The notes under the pieces are model-generated. The model made no database searches, was not told where the DNA came from, and saw only the letters and a program-made list of their open reading frames with translations. The translations under genes were made by a program, and so were the position numbers. From an uncultured Oscillospiraceae bacterium (GTDB taxonomy: Bacteria > Bacillota > Clostridia > Oscillospirales > Acutalibacteraceae), in assembly GCA_959601025.1 (NCBI GenBank), contig CAUGOD010000033.1:1-32217 (forward strand): a stretch of 32,217 nucleotides of DNA. Reading direction: 5' to 3'. Shown one piece after another: positions 23,917 through 32,196 of this stretch. How positions within the stretch are numbered: the stretch's first letter is position 1; each line of letters opens with the position of its first letter.

Positions 23917-25992
23917 TTGAAACAGTACAATGCAAAAAACATCCGCAACGTTGCCCTGGCAGGGCATGCCGGTACCGGAAAGACCTCTCTGGCGGAGGCG
24001 ATGCTGTTTTTGTCCGGCGTCACCGACCGTCTTGGAAAGGTAGCCGACGGGACGACGGTGTGCGACTTTGATCCGGAGGAAATCAAGCGGGGCGCTTCGG
24101 TTTCCCTGGCGGTGGCGCCGCTGGAATGGAAAAATACCAAGATTAATTTGCTGGATACTCCCGGCCTGTTCGACTTTACCGGCGGGCTTAGCGAGGGGAT
24201 GCGGGCCGCTGGCAGCGTGGTGATTACGATTTCCGCAAAGAGCGGGCTGGCTGTCGGTTCGGAAAAAGCGTTTAAGGCCGCGACCAAAAAGGGTGTGGCG
24301 AAAATCTTCTTTGTCAATGAGATGGATAACGAGAACGCCGATTTCTATAAGGTGTTTGAAGAACTGAAGGCGACCTTTGGCCCCATGGTCTGCCCGCTGG
24401 TCGTGCCGATTGTGGAGGATCGGAAAATTCAATGCTACGTCAATCTGCTGGAGTACAAGGCTTATACATACAAGGACGGCAAAACGAGCGAGGTACCGAT
24501 CCCAGACATGGGCCACCGGCTGGACGGCCTGCGTACCGCCATGTATGAGGCGGTCGCCGAAACCAGCGAGGAGCTGATGGAAAAATATTTTTCCGGCGAT
24601 GAGTTCACGCCGGACGAACTGATCCTCGGCCTGGCCTCCGGCGTGCGGAAGGGGGAGATTGCCCCGGTCTTCTGCGGCTCCGCCGCCACGCTGGAGGGCG
24701 TGGATCAGCTGCTGAACGGCCTGATCTGGCTCGCTCCCTACGCCGAATCCATGGCGGGGGAGACAGGGATCGACCTGAACGGCAGCCCGGTCGAGCTGTC
24801 GGTGAACGATGATGCGCAGACCGCCGCGATCGTTTTCAAAACGGTAGTCGATCCCTTTGTGGGCAAGCTGCTGTATTTCAAGGTGGTCAGCGGGGTTGTG
24901 AAGCCGGATACCCTCCTGCTCAATACCCGGACCGGCGCACAGGAGAAGATCGGCAAGGTGTTCACCGTCCGGGGAAAGAAGCAGGAGGAAGCCGCTTACA
25001 TCTGCGCCGGGGATATCGGCGCGGTGGCCAAGCTTAACGCCACCAATACCGGGGATACGCTGTGTTCTCCCGCCCGTCCGGTGGTGCTGCCCGGCGTCGT
25101 ATTCGATGAACCCTGCCTGTCGATGTCCGTCCACGCCAAGAATAAGGCGGACGAGGAAAAAATTTCCCTTGGCCTCGCCCGCCTGATGGAGGAGGACCCC
25201 ACCATCGGCTATATCCATAACCACGAAACCCATGAGCGGATCGTTTCCGGCTTGGGGGAACAGCATCTGGACGTGGTGATCTCCAAGCTGAAGAGCAAAT
25301 TTGGGGTGGACGTCACGCTGGATGTACCAAAGGTGGCTTACCGCGAAACCATTCGCAAAAAGGTCAAGGTGCAGGGGCGGCACAAAAAGCAGTCGGGCGG
25401 CCACGGCCAATTCGGCGACGTGTGGATCGAATTTGAGCCCTGCGACAGCGAGGAAATGGTGTTTGCCGAATCGGTGTTCGGCGGCTCGGTGCCGAAAAAT
25501 TATTTTCCCGCCGTGGAAAAGGGCCTGCGCGACGCAATGAAGAAGGGAATGCTCGCAGGGTTCCCGATGGTGGGGGTCAAGGCGACCCTGACTGACGGCT
25601 CCTATCATCCGGTGGATTCCTCCGAAATGGCCTTTAAGACCGCCGCCTCCCTCGCGTATAAGGCAGGGATTCCGCAGGCTGGTCCGGTCCTGCTCGAGCC
25701 GATCGGCGCCCTGCAGGCATACGTCCCGAACGATAATACCGGCGATATAATGGGGGATATCAACAAGCGCCGCGGCCGGGTGCTCGGCATGAATCCCGCG
25801 GATGAGGATAATCTCACCTGCGTGGAGGCGGAGGTCCCGATGGCGGAGATGGGAGATTTCGCCACCCTGATCCGTTCCCTGACGCAGGGCCGCGGTTATT
25901 TTCGCTTTGCCTTCGCCCGGTATGAGGAAGCGCCGATGAATGTGGCGCAGAAGGTGATCGAGGCCCACAAGGTGGAGGACGAGGAATCATAA
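23917..25992 (+). CDS. Elongation factor G paralogue (EF-G-2 type)
   Basis: A 691-residue translational GTPase. P-loop GHAGTGKT at 16-23, switch region RGASVSLAVAPLEW instead of the canonical RGITI, G3 as LLDTPGLFDFTGG, and the G4 motif NEMD at 134-137, where canonical EF-G has NKxD. Domains II-V follow, including GHGQFGDVWIEFEP in domain IV and SSEMAFKTAASLAYK. These changes match the second EF-G group found in many bacteria beside the main FusA. The start is TTG with AAAGGAG upstream; no in-frame ATG is near. It has its own promoter. No str operon genes are near, which also argues against it being the main EF-G. Confidence 0.9.
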   Translation: MKQYNAKNIRNVALAGHAGTGKTSLAEAMLFLSGVTDRLGKVADGTTVCDFDPEEIKRGASVSLAVAPLEWKNTKINLLDTPGLFDFTGGLSEGMRAAGSVVITISAKSGLAVGSEKAFKAATKKGVAKIFFVNEMDNENADFYKVFEELKATFGPMVCPLVVPIVEDRKIQCYVNLLEYKAYTYKDGKTSEVPIPDMGHRLDGLRTAMYEAVAETSEELMEKYFSGDEFTPDELILGLASGVRKGEIAPVFCGSAATLEGVDQLLNGLIWLAPYAESMAGETGIDLNGSPVELSVNDDAQTAAIVFKTVVDPFVGKLLYFKVVSGVVKPDTLLLNTRTGAQEKIGKVFTVRGKKQEEAAYICAGDIGAVAKLNATNTGDTLCSPARPVVLPGVVFDEPCLSMSVHAKNKADEEKISLGLARLMEEDPTIGYIHNHETHERIVSGLGEQHLDVVISKLKSKFGVDVTLDVPKVAYRETIRKKVKVQGRHKKQSGGHGQFGDVWIEFEPCDSEEMVFAESVFGGSVPKNYFPAVEKGLRDAMKKGMLAGFPMVGVKATLTDGSYHPVDSSEMAFKTAASLAYKAGIPQAGPVLLEPIGALQAYVPNDNTGDIMGDINKRRGRVLGMNPADEDNLTCVEAEVPMAEMGDFATLIRSLTQGRGYFRFAFARYEEAPMNVAQKVIEAHKVEDEES

Positions 25993-26186
25993 AGGCGGGT
26001 CGTCCTGCCGCCCGGTGGGACAGCCGTTTCCCGGGCAGGGGAAAAGACCCCACATTATGCCAAGAATCCCCCACATCGTGCTCTGTATTTATCGGGAAAG
26101 CCGTGCTAACATAGCGGTGGTTATCGACCGATTTCAATCGGACGGAAAAGAAAGATTCCAGATGGGGACGAAAGGAGAAAGTCGCT

Positions 26187-27320
26187 ATGATTCAGCGCAC
26201 GCCGCCGATGGGGTGGAATTCCTGGAATACTTTTGGCGAAAGCATTTCCGAGGAGCTGATTTTCCAGACCGCCGACGCGATGGTGGAAACCGGCCTGCGG
26301 GACGCGGGATACGAGTATCTGGTGATCGACGACTGCTGGGCGGAAAAGACGCGGGACGCAGACGGCCGTCTGATTCCCAGCCGGGAGAAGTTCCCGCGAG
26401 GGATGAAGGCCGTCAGCGATTATGTCCACAGCAAGGGCCTGAAATTCGGGATGTATTCCTGTGCGGGCACCTTGACCTGCGCCGGCTATCCGGGCAGCTT
26501 CGAGCATGAATTCGTGGATGCCGCCACCTTCGCGGAGTGGGGGGTGGACTTCCTGAAATACGACTATTGCCATAAGCCGGATTACGAGGAAGGCCGCCTG
26601 CTTTACACCCGGATGGGACTGGCGCTCGCCAACTGTGGGCGGGATATCCTGTTCAGCGCCTGCTCCTGGGGCGCGGACGAAACGCCGAAATGGATCAAAG
26701 GCACCGGCGCGCACATGTGGCGCTCCACCGGGGATATCGTGGATACCTGGGAGTCCATCAAAACCCTTGCGGGCCTGCAGGTCGACCTTCAGCCCTACAA
26801 CGCCCTGAACTGCTTTAACGATATCGACATGCTGGTCGTCGGGATGGAGGGCCGGGGGAACGTCGGCCTTGCCGGCTGCACGGCGGAGGAATACCGCACC
26901 CATTTCAGCCTGTGGGCGATGCTGAACTCTCCGCTGATGATCGGCTGTGATATCCGCTCCATGTCCCAGGAAACAAAGGAAACCCTGCTGAATCCCGAGA
27001 TCATCGCGGTCAATCAGGATCCGGCCGGCCGCCAGCCCTTTCTGGTGAACCGTCGGGATAATTCCGTGGTCTGGGCTAAGCTGCTGGAGGGCGGCGATAT
27101 CGCCATCGGCGCCTTCAACATGGGAGATGTCGAGACCGCCCCCTATTGCAGTCTGAGCATTCCGCTGGCGAGCCTGGGACTGAACCGCTCCTGCGGCAAG
27201 GCGCTTTTGCTCCGCGACCTGTGGGCGCGGGAGGATGTAGGCCTGGTGGATGACGTGTATCTGGCTTCTTTGCCGGCTCACGGATGCCGGATGTTCCGCG
27301 CCCGGCTGGTGGATCGCTGA
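26187..27320 (+). CDS. GH27 alpha-galactosidase
   Basis: Cytoplasmic glycoside hydrolase of 377 residues with no signal peptide, removing terminal alpha-galactose from oligosaccharides such as melibiose or raffinose types. GH27 motifs: PPMGWNSWNTFG at the N-terminus, YLVIDDCWAEKTRD, LKFGMYSCAGTLTCAGYPGSFEHE, nucleophile D126 in LKYDYC and acid/base D183 in WRSTGD. The C-terminal beta-sandwich ends near LPAHGCRMFR. Length is typical. AAAGGAG precedes the ATG. It is monocistronic with its own terminator; no sugar transporter is adjacent, so the natural substrate is not indicated. Confidence 0.95.
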   Translation: MIQRTPPMGWNSWNTFGESISEELIFQTADAMVETGLRDAGYEYLVIDDCWAEKTRDADGRLIPSREKFPRGMKAVSDYVHSKGLKFGMYSCAGTLTCAGYPGSFEHEFVDAATFAEWGVDFLKYDYCHKPDYEEGRLLYTRMGLALANCGRDILFSACSWGADETPKWIKGTGAHMWRSTGDIVDTWESIKTLAGLQVDLQPYNALNCFNDIDMLVVGMEGRGNVGLAGCTAEEYRTHFSLWAMLNSPLMIGCDIRSMSQETKETLLNPEIIAVNQDPAGRQPFLVNRRDNSVVWAKLLEGGDIAIGAFNMGDVETAPYCSLSIPLASLGLNRSCGKALLLRDLWAREDVGLVDDVYLASLPAHGCRMFRARLVDR

Positions 27321-27346
27321 TCCCGCCGCTGCTTGAGAAACTGCAG

Positions 27347-27402
27347 ATCCCGCCCGCGAACCGCCGGATGAACGGCGGCCCCGTGGACGGGATTTGTTTT
27401 TT
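27347..27402 (+). terminator. Intrinsic terminator after the alpha-galactosidase gene
   Basis: A long, partly interrupted hairpin with outer ATCCCG/CGGGAT and inner CCGCCG/CGGCGG arms, followed by TTGTTTTTT. Confidence 0.85.
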
Positions 27403-27483
27403 CTGAAAAATTTTCCGATTCTGCCAATAAATCGCCGCCGCCGTGTGTCATAGTAAACGAGAGAAGAAGAGGAGGGGAAACGA

Positions 27484-28005
27484 ATGGACAACGAACGGCT
27501 GAAAGCATGCATCGGCCGGCTTCGTGAAGGGGACGACGCGGCCCTCGAAGAGCTTTATGAGGATATGAAGACGCCGGTGTTCACCATCGCCTTCCGCATC
27601 GTACGCGATCGGGAGCAGGCGGAGGATATCCTGCACGACCTTTTTTTGAAGCTGTACCAATCCCCTCCCGATTCCTCAGTGAAAAATCCGCGCGCGTGGA
27701 TATTTCAGGCGGCGCACAATCTGTCGCTGAACAGCCTTCGGCGGCCGAAGCCCGCCGAACTCCGCGAAGACGAGCCGGGGCCCGGAGACCCGGTCGCCGA
27801 CGCGGTTGCCCTGCGTCTGGACATGGAGGAAGGGCTGAGGCAGCTCGCGCTGGTTGAGACTGAGATCGTTTCCTATCACGTTTATGGGGAACTGAAATTC
27901 CGGGAGATCGCGGAGCTGCTTAACCTTCCCCTCGGCACGGTGCTGTGGCGATACCGGCAGGCAATCCATCGGCTGCAGACATATTTTAAAGGAGGCAGAC
28001 CATGA
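27484..28005 (+). CDS. ECF-type sigma-70 family sigma factor
   Basis: A 173-residue RNA polymerase sigma factor with only regions 2 and 4. Region 2: DAALEELYEDMKTPVFTIAFRIVRDREQAEDILHDLFLKLYQ, then NPRAWIFQAAHNLSLNSLRR. Region 4: VETEIVSYHVYGELKFREIAELLNLPLGTVLWRYRQAIHRLQTYF, with a clear helix-turn-helix. AGGAGGGG precedes the ATG. Its TGA overlaps the ATG of the next gene by ATGA, so the two are co-translated, the usual arrangement for a sigma factor and its membrane regulator. I found no obvious ECF-type autoregulatory promoter upstream. Confidence 0.92.
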   Translation: MDNERLKACIGRLREGDDAALEELYEDMKTPVFTIAFRIVRDREQAEDILHDLFLKLYQSPPDSSVKNPRAWIFQAAHNLSLNSLRRPKPAELREDEPGPGDPVADAVALRLDMEEGLRQLALVETEIVSYHVYGELKFREIAELLNLPLGTVLWRYRQAIHRLQTYFKGGRP

Positions 28006-28868
28006 AAAGCAGAAAAAGCGAGGCGGATCACAGCGGTTTCAGCGGGTTTGGAAAGCGTATCGGTATTTTTTTGTCGTCTCTGTTGTTCCTGCTGACCCTT
28101 TTGATTGTATCCGGCTGTTTCGTCGGCGCGGCGGAGCCGGAAGCGTCTCTGGCGTTCCTGAACCGGGAATGGTCGGAGGAAACCCCCTATCCGGAATGGT
28201 ACGGAGGCCGGTATATCGAGAACGGAACGATGACCTACGTTCTCGTTTCCGGAGAGGAGGCATCCTTTCCCGCCGGTTTTCAGGACAGTCATTCTTGTGT
28301 CATTCGGGCCAATTCCTACAACACGCTCCGGCGGACGCTGGACAAACTGACCGGCTGGATGCAGCCCGGCCCGGACGATACGGTGTTCGTGCAGAGCGCG
28401 GGAGTGCACGAGATGGAAAACATCGTAGGGGTGGAAATCTTCTGCGAAAACGACGGGGCCGATACCGAGAACGTGGAGAACGCGGAAAAGGCGGCGGCTC
28501 TTAAAACCCGGCTTCAGGCGGCCTTCGGAGAGGTGGTGGAGGTTTCCATCACCGGGAGCCGGATCGTCCTCGTTAATCAAATTGACGGCGTGCAGCCCCC
28601 TTATCATTCGATGAACTGGCTGTATTTCCTGCTTCTTCCGGCCCTGCTTACTCTTCTGCTCCTGACCGGCGCGGGCGTGTTCCTGTACCGGCGTCGGCGG
28701 ACGGCCCTTGGCGTGCGGCAGCTGGCGGACGGAAAGGTGGAAGCGGCCGAGGGTCCGCCCCGCCGCTTTTCCGAAACGGTTGCCGCTGTCCGGAAAACCG
28801 CCTTGACTCCGTCTCCCGCCCTTTTTGACCAGATCCGGCGGGATATCCACGTCGAAAAAGGAAAATAG
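28002..28868 (+). CDS. Two-TM membrane protein coupled to the sigma factor, possible anti-sigma
   Basis: A 288-residue protein with an N-terminal cytoplasmic stretch, TM helix about 22-42 (IGIFLSSLLFLLTLLIV), an extracellular domain of about 165 residues, a second TM about 206-229 (WLYFLLLPALLTLLLLTG), then an RRRR stop-transfer and a cytoplasmic tail of about 55 residues ending in FDQIRRDIHVEKGK. No zinc anti-sigma (HXXXCXXC) motif is present. Overlap with the sigma gene makes it the likely signal receptor or anti-sigma factor, with the tail as the candidate sigma-binding part; this is inference. I do not recognise the extracellular domain. Confidence 0.75.
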   Translation: MKSRKSEADHSGFSGFGKRIGIFLSSLLFLLTLLIVSGCFVGAAEPEASLAFLNREWSEETPYPEWYGGRYIENGTMTYVLVSGEEASFPAGFQDSHSCVIRANSYNTLRRTLDKLTGWMQPGPDDTVFVQSAGVHEMENIVGVEIFCENDGADTENVENAEKAAALKTRLQAAFGEVVEVSITGSRIVLVNQIDGVQPPYHSMNWLYFLLLPALLTLLLLTGAGVFLYRRRRTALGVRQLADGKVEAAEGPPRRFSETVAAVRKTALTPSPALFDQIRRDIHVEKGK

Positions 28869-28877
28869 CGCCCACCA

Positions 28878-28913
28878 ATGCGAGCGGGTCCCCGGCCGGG
28901 GACCCGCTCGCAT
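28878..28913. terminator. Shared hairpin between convergent genes
   Basis: A perfect 36-nt palindrome lies between the convergent sigma-operon and pdxR genes (stops at 28868 and 28918). Plus-strand tail CCGTTTATG; no T-run on the minus strand. Probably a bidirectional terminator, better in the plus direction. Confidence 0.75.
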
Positions 28914-28917
28914 CCGT

Positions 28918-30357
28918 TTATGTCGTTTCTTCCAATCCCCAGGCGGCGGCAAGAAGGGCGACCGCCTCCTCGATCTGCTCCGGCGGAAAACCGGCATAGC
29001 CCAACACCACGCCGCCCATGCCGCCGGGAGGGGGCGCGCCGTCCGGCGCGTAATAGCCGGACAGGCCGTATACCCGTACGCCGGCCTGTTCGGCGGCCGC
29101 CGTAAGCGCCGGCTCGTCCCGCCCCTCCAGCTGAAGGAGAAGATGGAGCCCGGCCTCCGCTCCCCGGATACGCACTGCATTTCCCGGGTCATGCCGGGCG
29201 AGGGCTTCCAGCAGGCGATCCCGCTTTTCTTTGTATCGGTTGCGCATTCGGCTTAGATGCCGCTCGAAATACCCGTCCTGCAAAAAGCGGCGGAGAACGT
29301 GCTGCTCAAAGCTCGGGACGGTGGAGGAGTAAAAAAGAAAATCCCGCTGATAAAGGGCGAGAAGCGGCTCCGGCAGCACCATATACCCGATGCGCAGGGA
29401 GGGGGCGAGGGTCTTGGCGAAGGTGTTGAAATAGACAACCCGTCCGTTTCGATCCAATCCCTGCAGGGCGGGAATCGGCCGCCCGGCGAAACGGAATTCG
29501 CTGTCGTAGTCGTCCTCCAAAATAAAACGGCCTTCCGCCTCCTCTGCCCAGCGGAGCAGCTCCATCCGCCGCCGAACCGGCATTACCGTGCCGAGCGGGA
29601 AGTGGTGGGAGGGGGTGACGTGGACAATGTCCGCTCCGCTCCGCCGCAGTCCGTCCACCCGCAGCCCGTCCTCGTCCAGCCGGATCGGGACGACCTCCGC
29701 ACCGCCGCCCTCGAAGATACGGCGGGTCTTGGGGTAGCCCGGATTTTCCACCGCATAGCGCCGGTTTCTCCCCAGCAGTTGGATGGCCAGCCCCAGCAGG
29801 TATTCCGACCCGGCCCCCACCACGATCTGTTCGGGAGAGGCAAGAATGCCGCGGTAATCCCGCAGATACCGTGCGATCTCCGCACGCAGCGCGGGGTCTC
29901 CCTGGGGATGGACGGCCCGCAGCAGGCCGCGGCTGTCCTCGCACAAAATCTCCCGGGTCAGCCGCGCCCACACGGAAAAGGGAAAATGGTCGGTATCCAC
30001 CGCGTTGGTGCGAAAATCGTAAAGGGGCGGGGAAGCGGTCTCTGCGGAAGGAGCCTCCTCCTGCACAGAGGAAACAGCGGAAGGCGAGAACGGAGTCGCC
30101 GGACGCAGTGGCGCTTCCATCCGCTGGACGTAATAGCCGCTGCGTGGGCGGGCAAGCAGGTAGCCCTCAGCCGTCAGCTGCTCATAGGCGGTTTCCACCG
30201 TGTTCTGGCTGATTTTCAGGTGGGCGCAGAGCGCCCGCTTGGAGGGGAGCTTTTCCCCGGCCGCCAGCCGCCCGGTCTCGATCTCCCCCCGGATATACCG
30301 GTAAAGCTGTTCATACAGCGGCGTCTCCAGACGGTTATCCAGAGAAACGGTCAGCAT
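28918..30357 (-). CDS. pdxR: PdxR, MocR-family regulator of vitamin B6 synthesis
   Basis: GntR-type winged helix joined to a fold-type I aminotransferase domain. The N-terminus has TPLYEQLYRYIRGEIETGRLAAGEKLPSKRALCAHLKISQNTVETAYEQLTAEGYL. The C-terminal domain has VGAGSEYLLGLAIQLLG, ILEDDYDSEF and the PLP-lysine segment VYFNTFAKTLAPSLRIGYM. The best start is the ATG at 30357, six bases after GGAG; upstream in-frame starts have poor sites. It is divergent from pdxS-pdxT, the known targets of PdxR, which senses PLP. This position makes the assignment strong. Product is about 479 residues, the normal MocR length. Confidence 0.93.
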   Translation of the reverse strand: MLTVSLDNRLETPLYEQLYRYIRGEIETGRLAAGEKLPSKRALCAHLKISQNTVETAYEQLTAEGYLLARPRSGYYVQRMEAPLRPATPFSPSAVSSVQEEAPSAETASPPLYDFRTNAVDTDHFPFSVWARLTREILCEDSRGLLRAVHPQGDPALRAEIARYLRDYRGILASPEQIVVGAGSEYLLGLAIQLLGRNRRYAVENPGYPKTRRIFEGGGAEVVPIRLDEDGLRVDGLRRSGADIVHVTPSHHFPLGTVMPVRRRMELLRWAEEAEGRFILEDDYDSEFRFAGRPIPALQGLDRNGRVVYFNTFAKTLAPSLRIGYMVLPEPLLALYQRDFLFYSSTVPSFEQHVLRRFLQDGYFERHLSRMRNRYKEKRDRLLEALARHDPGNAVRIRGAEAGLHLLLQLEGRDEPALTAAAEQAGVRVYGLSGYYAPDGAPPPGGMGGVVLGYAGFPPEQIEEAVALLAAAWGLEETT

Positions 30358-30497
30358 AAAAATCTCCATTCCTTGTCGAATTTGGGACGGTTTCGGCCTA
30401 CGGTCGAAATTTCCGCGGCGCTTTTTGCGGCAAAGAAACAAATTCCGACGTGAAAAGGCGGAAGCATCGTACTTTTCACGCTAAGTTCCTTTTACTC

Positions 30498-30547
30498 AAC
30501 TGGCATTATAAAATAGTCGTAAACTGGCTATTTAAAGGATGCCAGTT
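30498..30547. promoter_or_regulatory. Candidate PdxR operator
   Basis: AACTGGCAT at 30498-30506 and AACTGGCTA at 30522-30530 form a direct repeat 24 bp apart. ATGCCAGTT at 30539-30547 is an exact inverted copy of the first. The third site lies just before the pdxS -10. Direct plus inverted sites between pdxR and pdxS fit a MocR regulator; binding is inferred. Confidence 0.65.
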
Positions 30548-30552
30548 TTTCT

Positions 30553-30558
30553 TATAAT
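30553..30558 (+). promoter_or_regulatory. -10 box of the pdxST promoter
   Basis: A perfect TATAAT, 60 bases before the pdxS start. The -35 region (around 30530) is poor, as expected for a promoter needing an activator. Confidence 0.65.
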
Positions 30559-30617
30559 AAAGCATAAACCGCCCGGCCGTCAAGTCCGGCGTTATTACTT
30601 CCAAAGGAGAATGCAGC

Positions 30618-31490
30618 ATGAGCGAACGGTATGAGTTGAACAAGAATCTGGCGCAGATGCTTAAGGGCGGCGTCATTATGGACGTTACCACCCCCGAACA
30701 GGCGAAAATCGCGGAAGCGGCGGGCGCCTGCGCGGTCATGGCGCTGGAGCGTATTCCCGCCGATATCCGGGCGGCGGGCGGCGTGTCCCGGATGAGCGAC
30801 CCCAAAATGATCAAGGGAATCCAGCAGGCGGTTTCCATCCCGGTCATGGCGAAGGTGCGGATCGGCCACATCGCGGAGGCGCAGATTCTTCAGGCCATCG
30901 AGATCGACTATATTGACGAGAGCGAGGTGCTCTCTCCGGCCGATGATAAATACCACATCGACAAAACGCAGTTTGCCGTACCCTTCGTTTGCGGTGCGAA
31001 GGACCTGGGTGAAGCGCTCCGCCGGATCGCGGAGGGCGCGTCCATGATCCGCACCAAGGGGGAGCCGGGAACCGGCGACGTGGTGCAGGCCGTCCGCCAT
31101 ATGCGGATGATGACCAGCGAGATGCGCCGTCTCCAGTCGATGCGGGAGGACGAACTGTATCAGGCCGCCAAGGAACTGATGGTGCCGGTGGAGCTGGTGC
31201 AGTACGTCCATGAGCACGGCAAGCTGCCGGTGGTCAACTTTGCCGCGGGCGGCGTCGCCACCCCGGCCGATGCGGCGCTGATGATGCAGCTCGGCGCGGA
31301 AGGCGTGTTCGTCGGTTCCGGCATCTTCAAGTCGGGCAATCCGGCCAAGCGGGCGGCGTCGATCGTGAAGGCGGTCACCAACTATAACGACCCGGCGATG
31401 CTTGCCGAACTGTCGGAGGACCTTGGCGAGGCGATGGTTGGCATTAACGAGCAGGAAATCGAGCTGCTGATGGCGGAGCGCGGAAAATAA
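30618..31490 (+). CDS. pdxS: Pyridoxal 5'-phosphate synthase subunit PdxS
   Basis: Synthase subunit of the ribose-5-phosphate-dependent B6 pathway; it condenses a pentose phosphate, glyceraldehyde 3-phosphate and ammonia from PdxT into PLP. The 290-residue protein is full-length and highly typical: GGVIMDVTTPEQAKIAEAAGACAVMALERIPADIR, MAKVRIGH with catalytic K79, and MIRTKGEPGTG with K147, then FAAGGVATPADAALMMQLG. AAAGGAG precedes the ATG. It is followed by pdxT after 36 bases and is divergent from pdxR. Confidence 0.98.
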   Translation: MSERYELNKNLAQMLKGGVIMDVTTPEQAKIAEAAGACAVMALERIPADIRAAGGVSRMSDPKMIKGIQQAVSIPVMAKVRIGHIAEAQILQAIEIDYIDESEVLSPADDKYHIDKTQFAVPFVCGAKDLGEALRRIAEGASMIRTKGEPGTGDVVQAVRHMRMMTSEMRRLQSMREDELYQAAKELMVPVELVQYVHEHGKLPVVNFAAGGVATPADAALMMQLGAEGVFVGSGIFKSGNPAKRAASIVKAVTNYNDPAMLAELSEDLGEAMVGINEQEIELLMAERGK

Positions 31491-31526
31491 TCGGAATCAA
31501 AGGGCTTTGAAAGGAACGAATATGCG

Positions 31527-32114
31527 ATGACCATAGCCATTCTGGCGGTACAGGGCGCGTTCGCCGAGCACGCCGCCATGCTGGACCGCCTGTCGGCCGA
31601 GCATTTTGAAATCCGGCAGAAAAGCGACCTGGACCGTCCGTTCGACGGACTGATCCTTCCCGGCGGGGAAAGCACAGTGATGAATAAGCTCCTGCGGGAA
31701 CTGGAGCTGTATGAGCCGCTAAAGGCGCAAATCGAGGGCGGGCTGCCGGTGTTCGGTACCTGCGCTGGCCTGATTCTGTTGGCCGATCGGGTGGAAGGCG
31801 GCGTCCCCTGTTTCGGCGGGATGGATATCACCGCCCGGCGAAACGCCTACGGCCGTCAGCTCGGCTCTTTCCGCGTGGAGGAGCGTTTCGGGGAAGAGGA
31901 TGGCGTGCCGATGGTGTTTATCCGCGCCCCTTACATTGTGGAAGCGGGGCAGGGGGTGGAAATCCTCGCCCGGACCGGCGGCCATATCGTCGCCGCCCGG
32001 CAGGGGAACCGCCTTGTCACCGCCTTCCATCCCGAGCTGACGGAGGACACCCGCGTACACGCCCGCTTCCTGGAGATGGCGGCCGCCCGGCGGAAAGCGG
32101 CGAAAGGCGCGTAA
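31527..32114 (+). CDS. pdxT: Pyridoxal 5'-phosphate synthase glutaminase subunit PdxT
   Basis: Glutamine amidotransferase that supplies ammonia to PdxS. The 195-residue sequence has GGESTVMNKLL, nucleophile C79 in FGTCAGLILLA, FIRAPYI, and the His/Glu pair in AFHPELTED. All catalytic residues appear intact. GAAAGGAA lies upstream of the ATG. It is the second gene of the pdxST operon and is followed by a strong terminator. Confidence 0.97.
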   Translation: MTIAILAVQGAFAEHAAMLDRLSAEHFEIRQKSDLDRPFDGLILPGGESTVMNKLLRELELYEPLKAQIEGGLPVFGTCAGLILLADRVEGGVPCFGGMDITARRNAYGRQLGSFRVEERFGEEDGVPMVFIRAPYIVEAGQGVEILARTGGHIVAARQGNRLVTAFHPELTEDTRVHARFLEMAAARRKAAKGA

Positions 32115-32124
32115 AGCGAAGGAT

Positions 32125-32160
32125 AAAATCCCGGCGCTGTAATCACAGCGCCGGGATTTT
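32125..32160 (+). terminator. Intrinsic terminator of pdxST
   Basis: A 16-bp perfect stem (32125-32140 with 32145-32160), four-base loop, whose 3' arm ends in four T residues. It starts ten bases past the pdxT stop. Confidence 0.88.
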
Positions 32161-32177
32161 ACTGTAGCCGAAATAAA

Positions 32178-32196
32178 CCCCCGGTTCTACCGGGGG
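32178..32196. repeat. Edge hairpin resembling an IS200/IS605 end
   Basis: CCCCCGG, loop TTCTA, CCGGGGG. It differs from the left-edge hairpin (28-46) by a compensated base pair and shares its loop. A smaller hairpin (AGCG/CGCT) follows at 32197-32210. No transposase is included. Confidence 0.35.

Noticed and set aside
23911..25968. 685-residue open frame antisense to the EF-G paralogue
   Set aside because: Codon-bias shadow: composition is His/Gly/Arg-rich with no motifs, and the plus strand is a clear GTPase.
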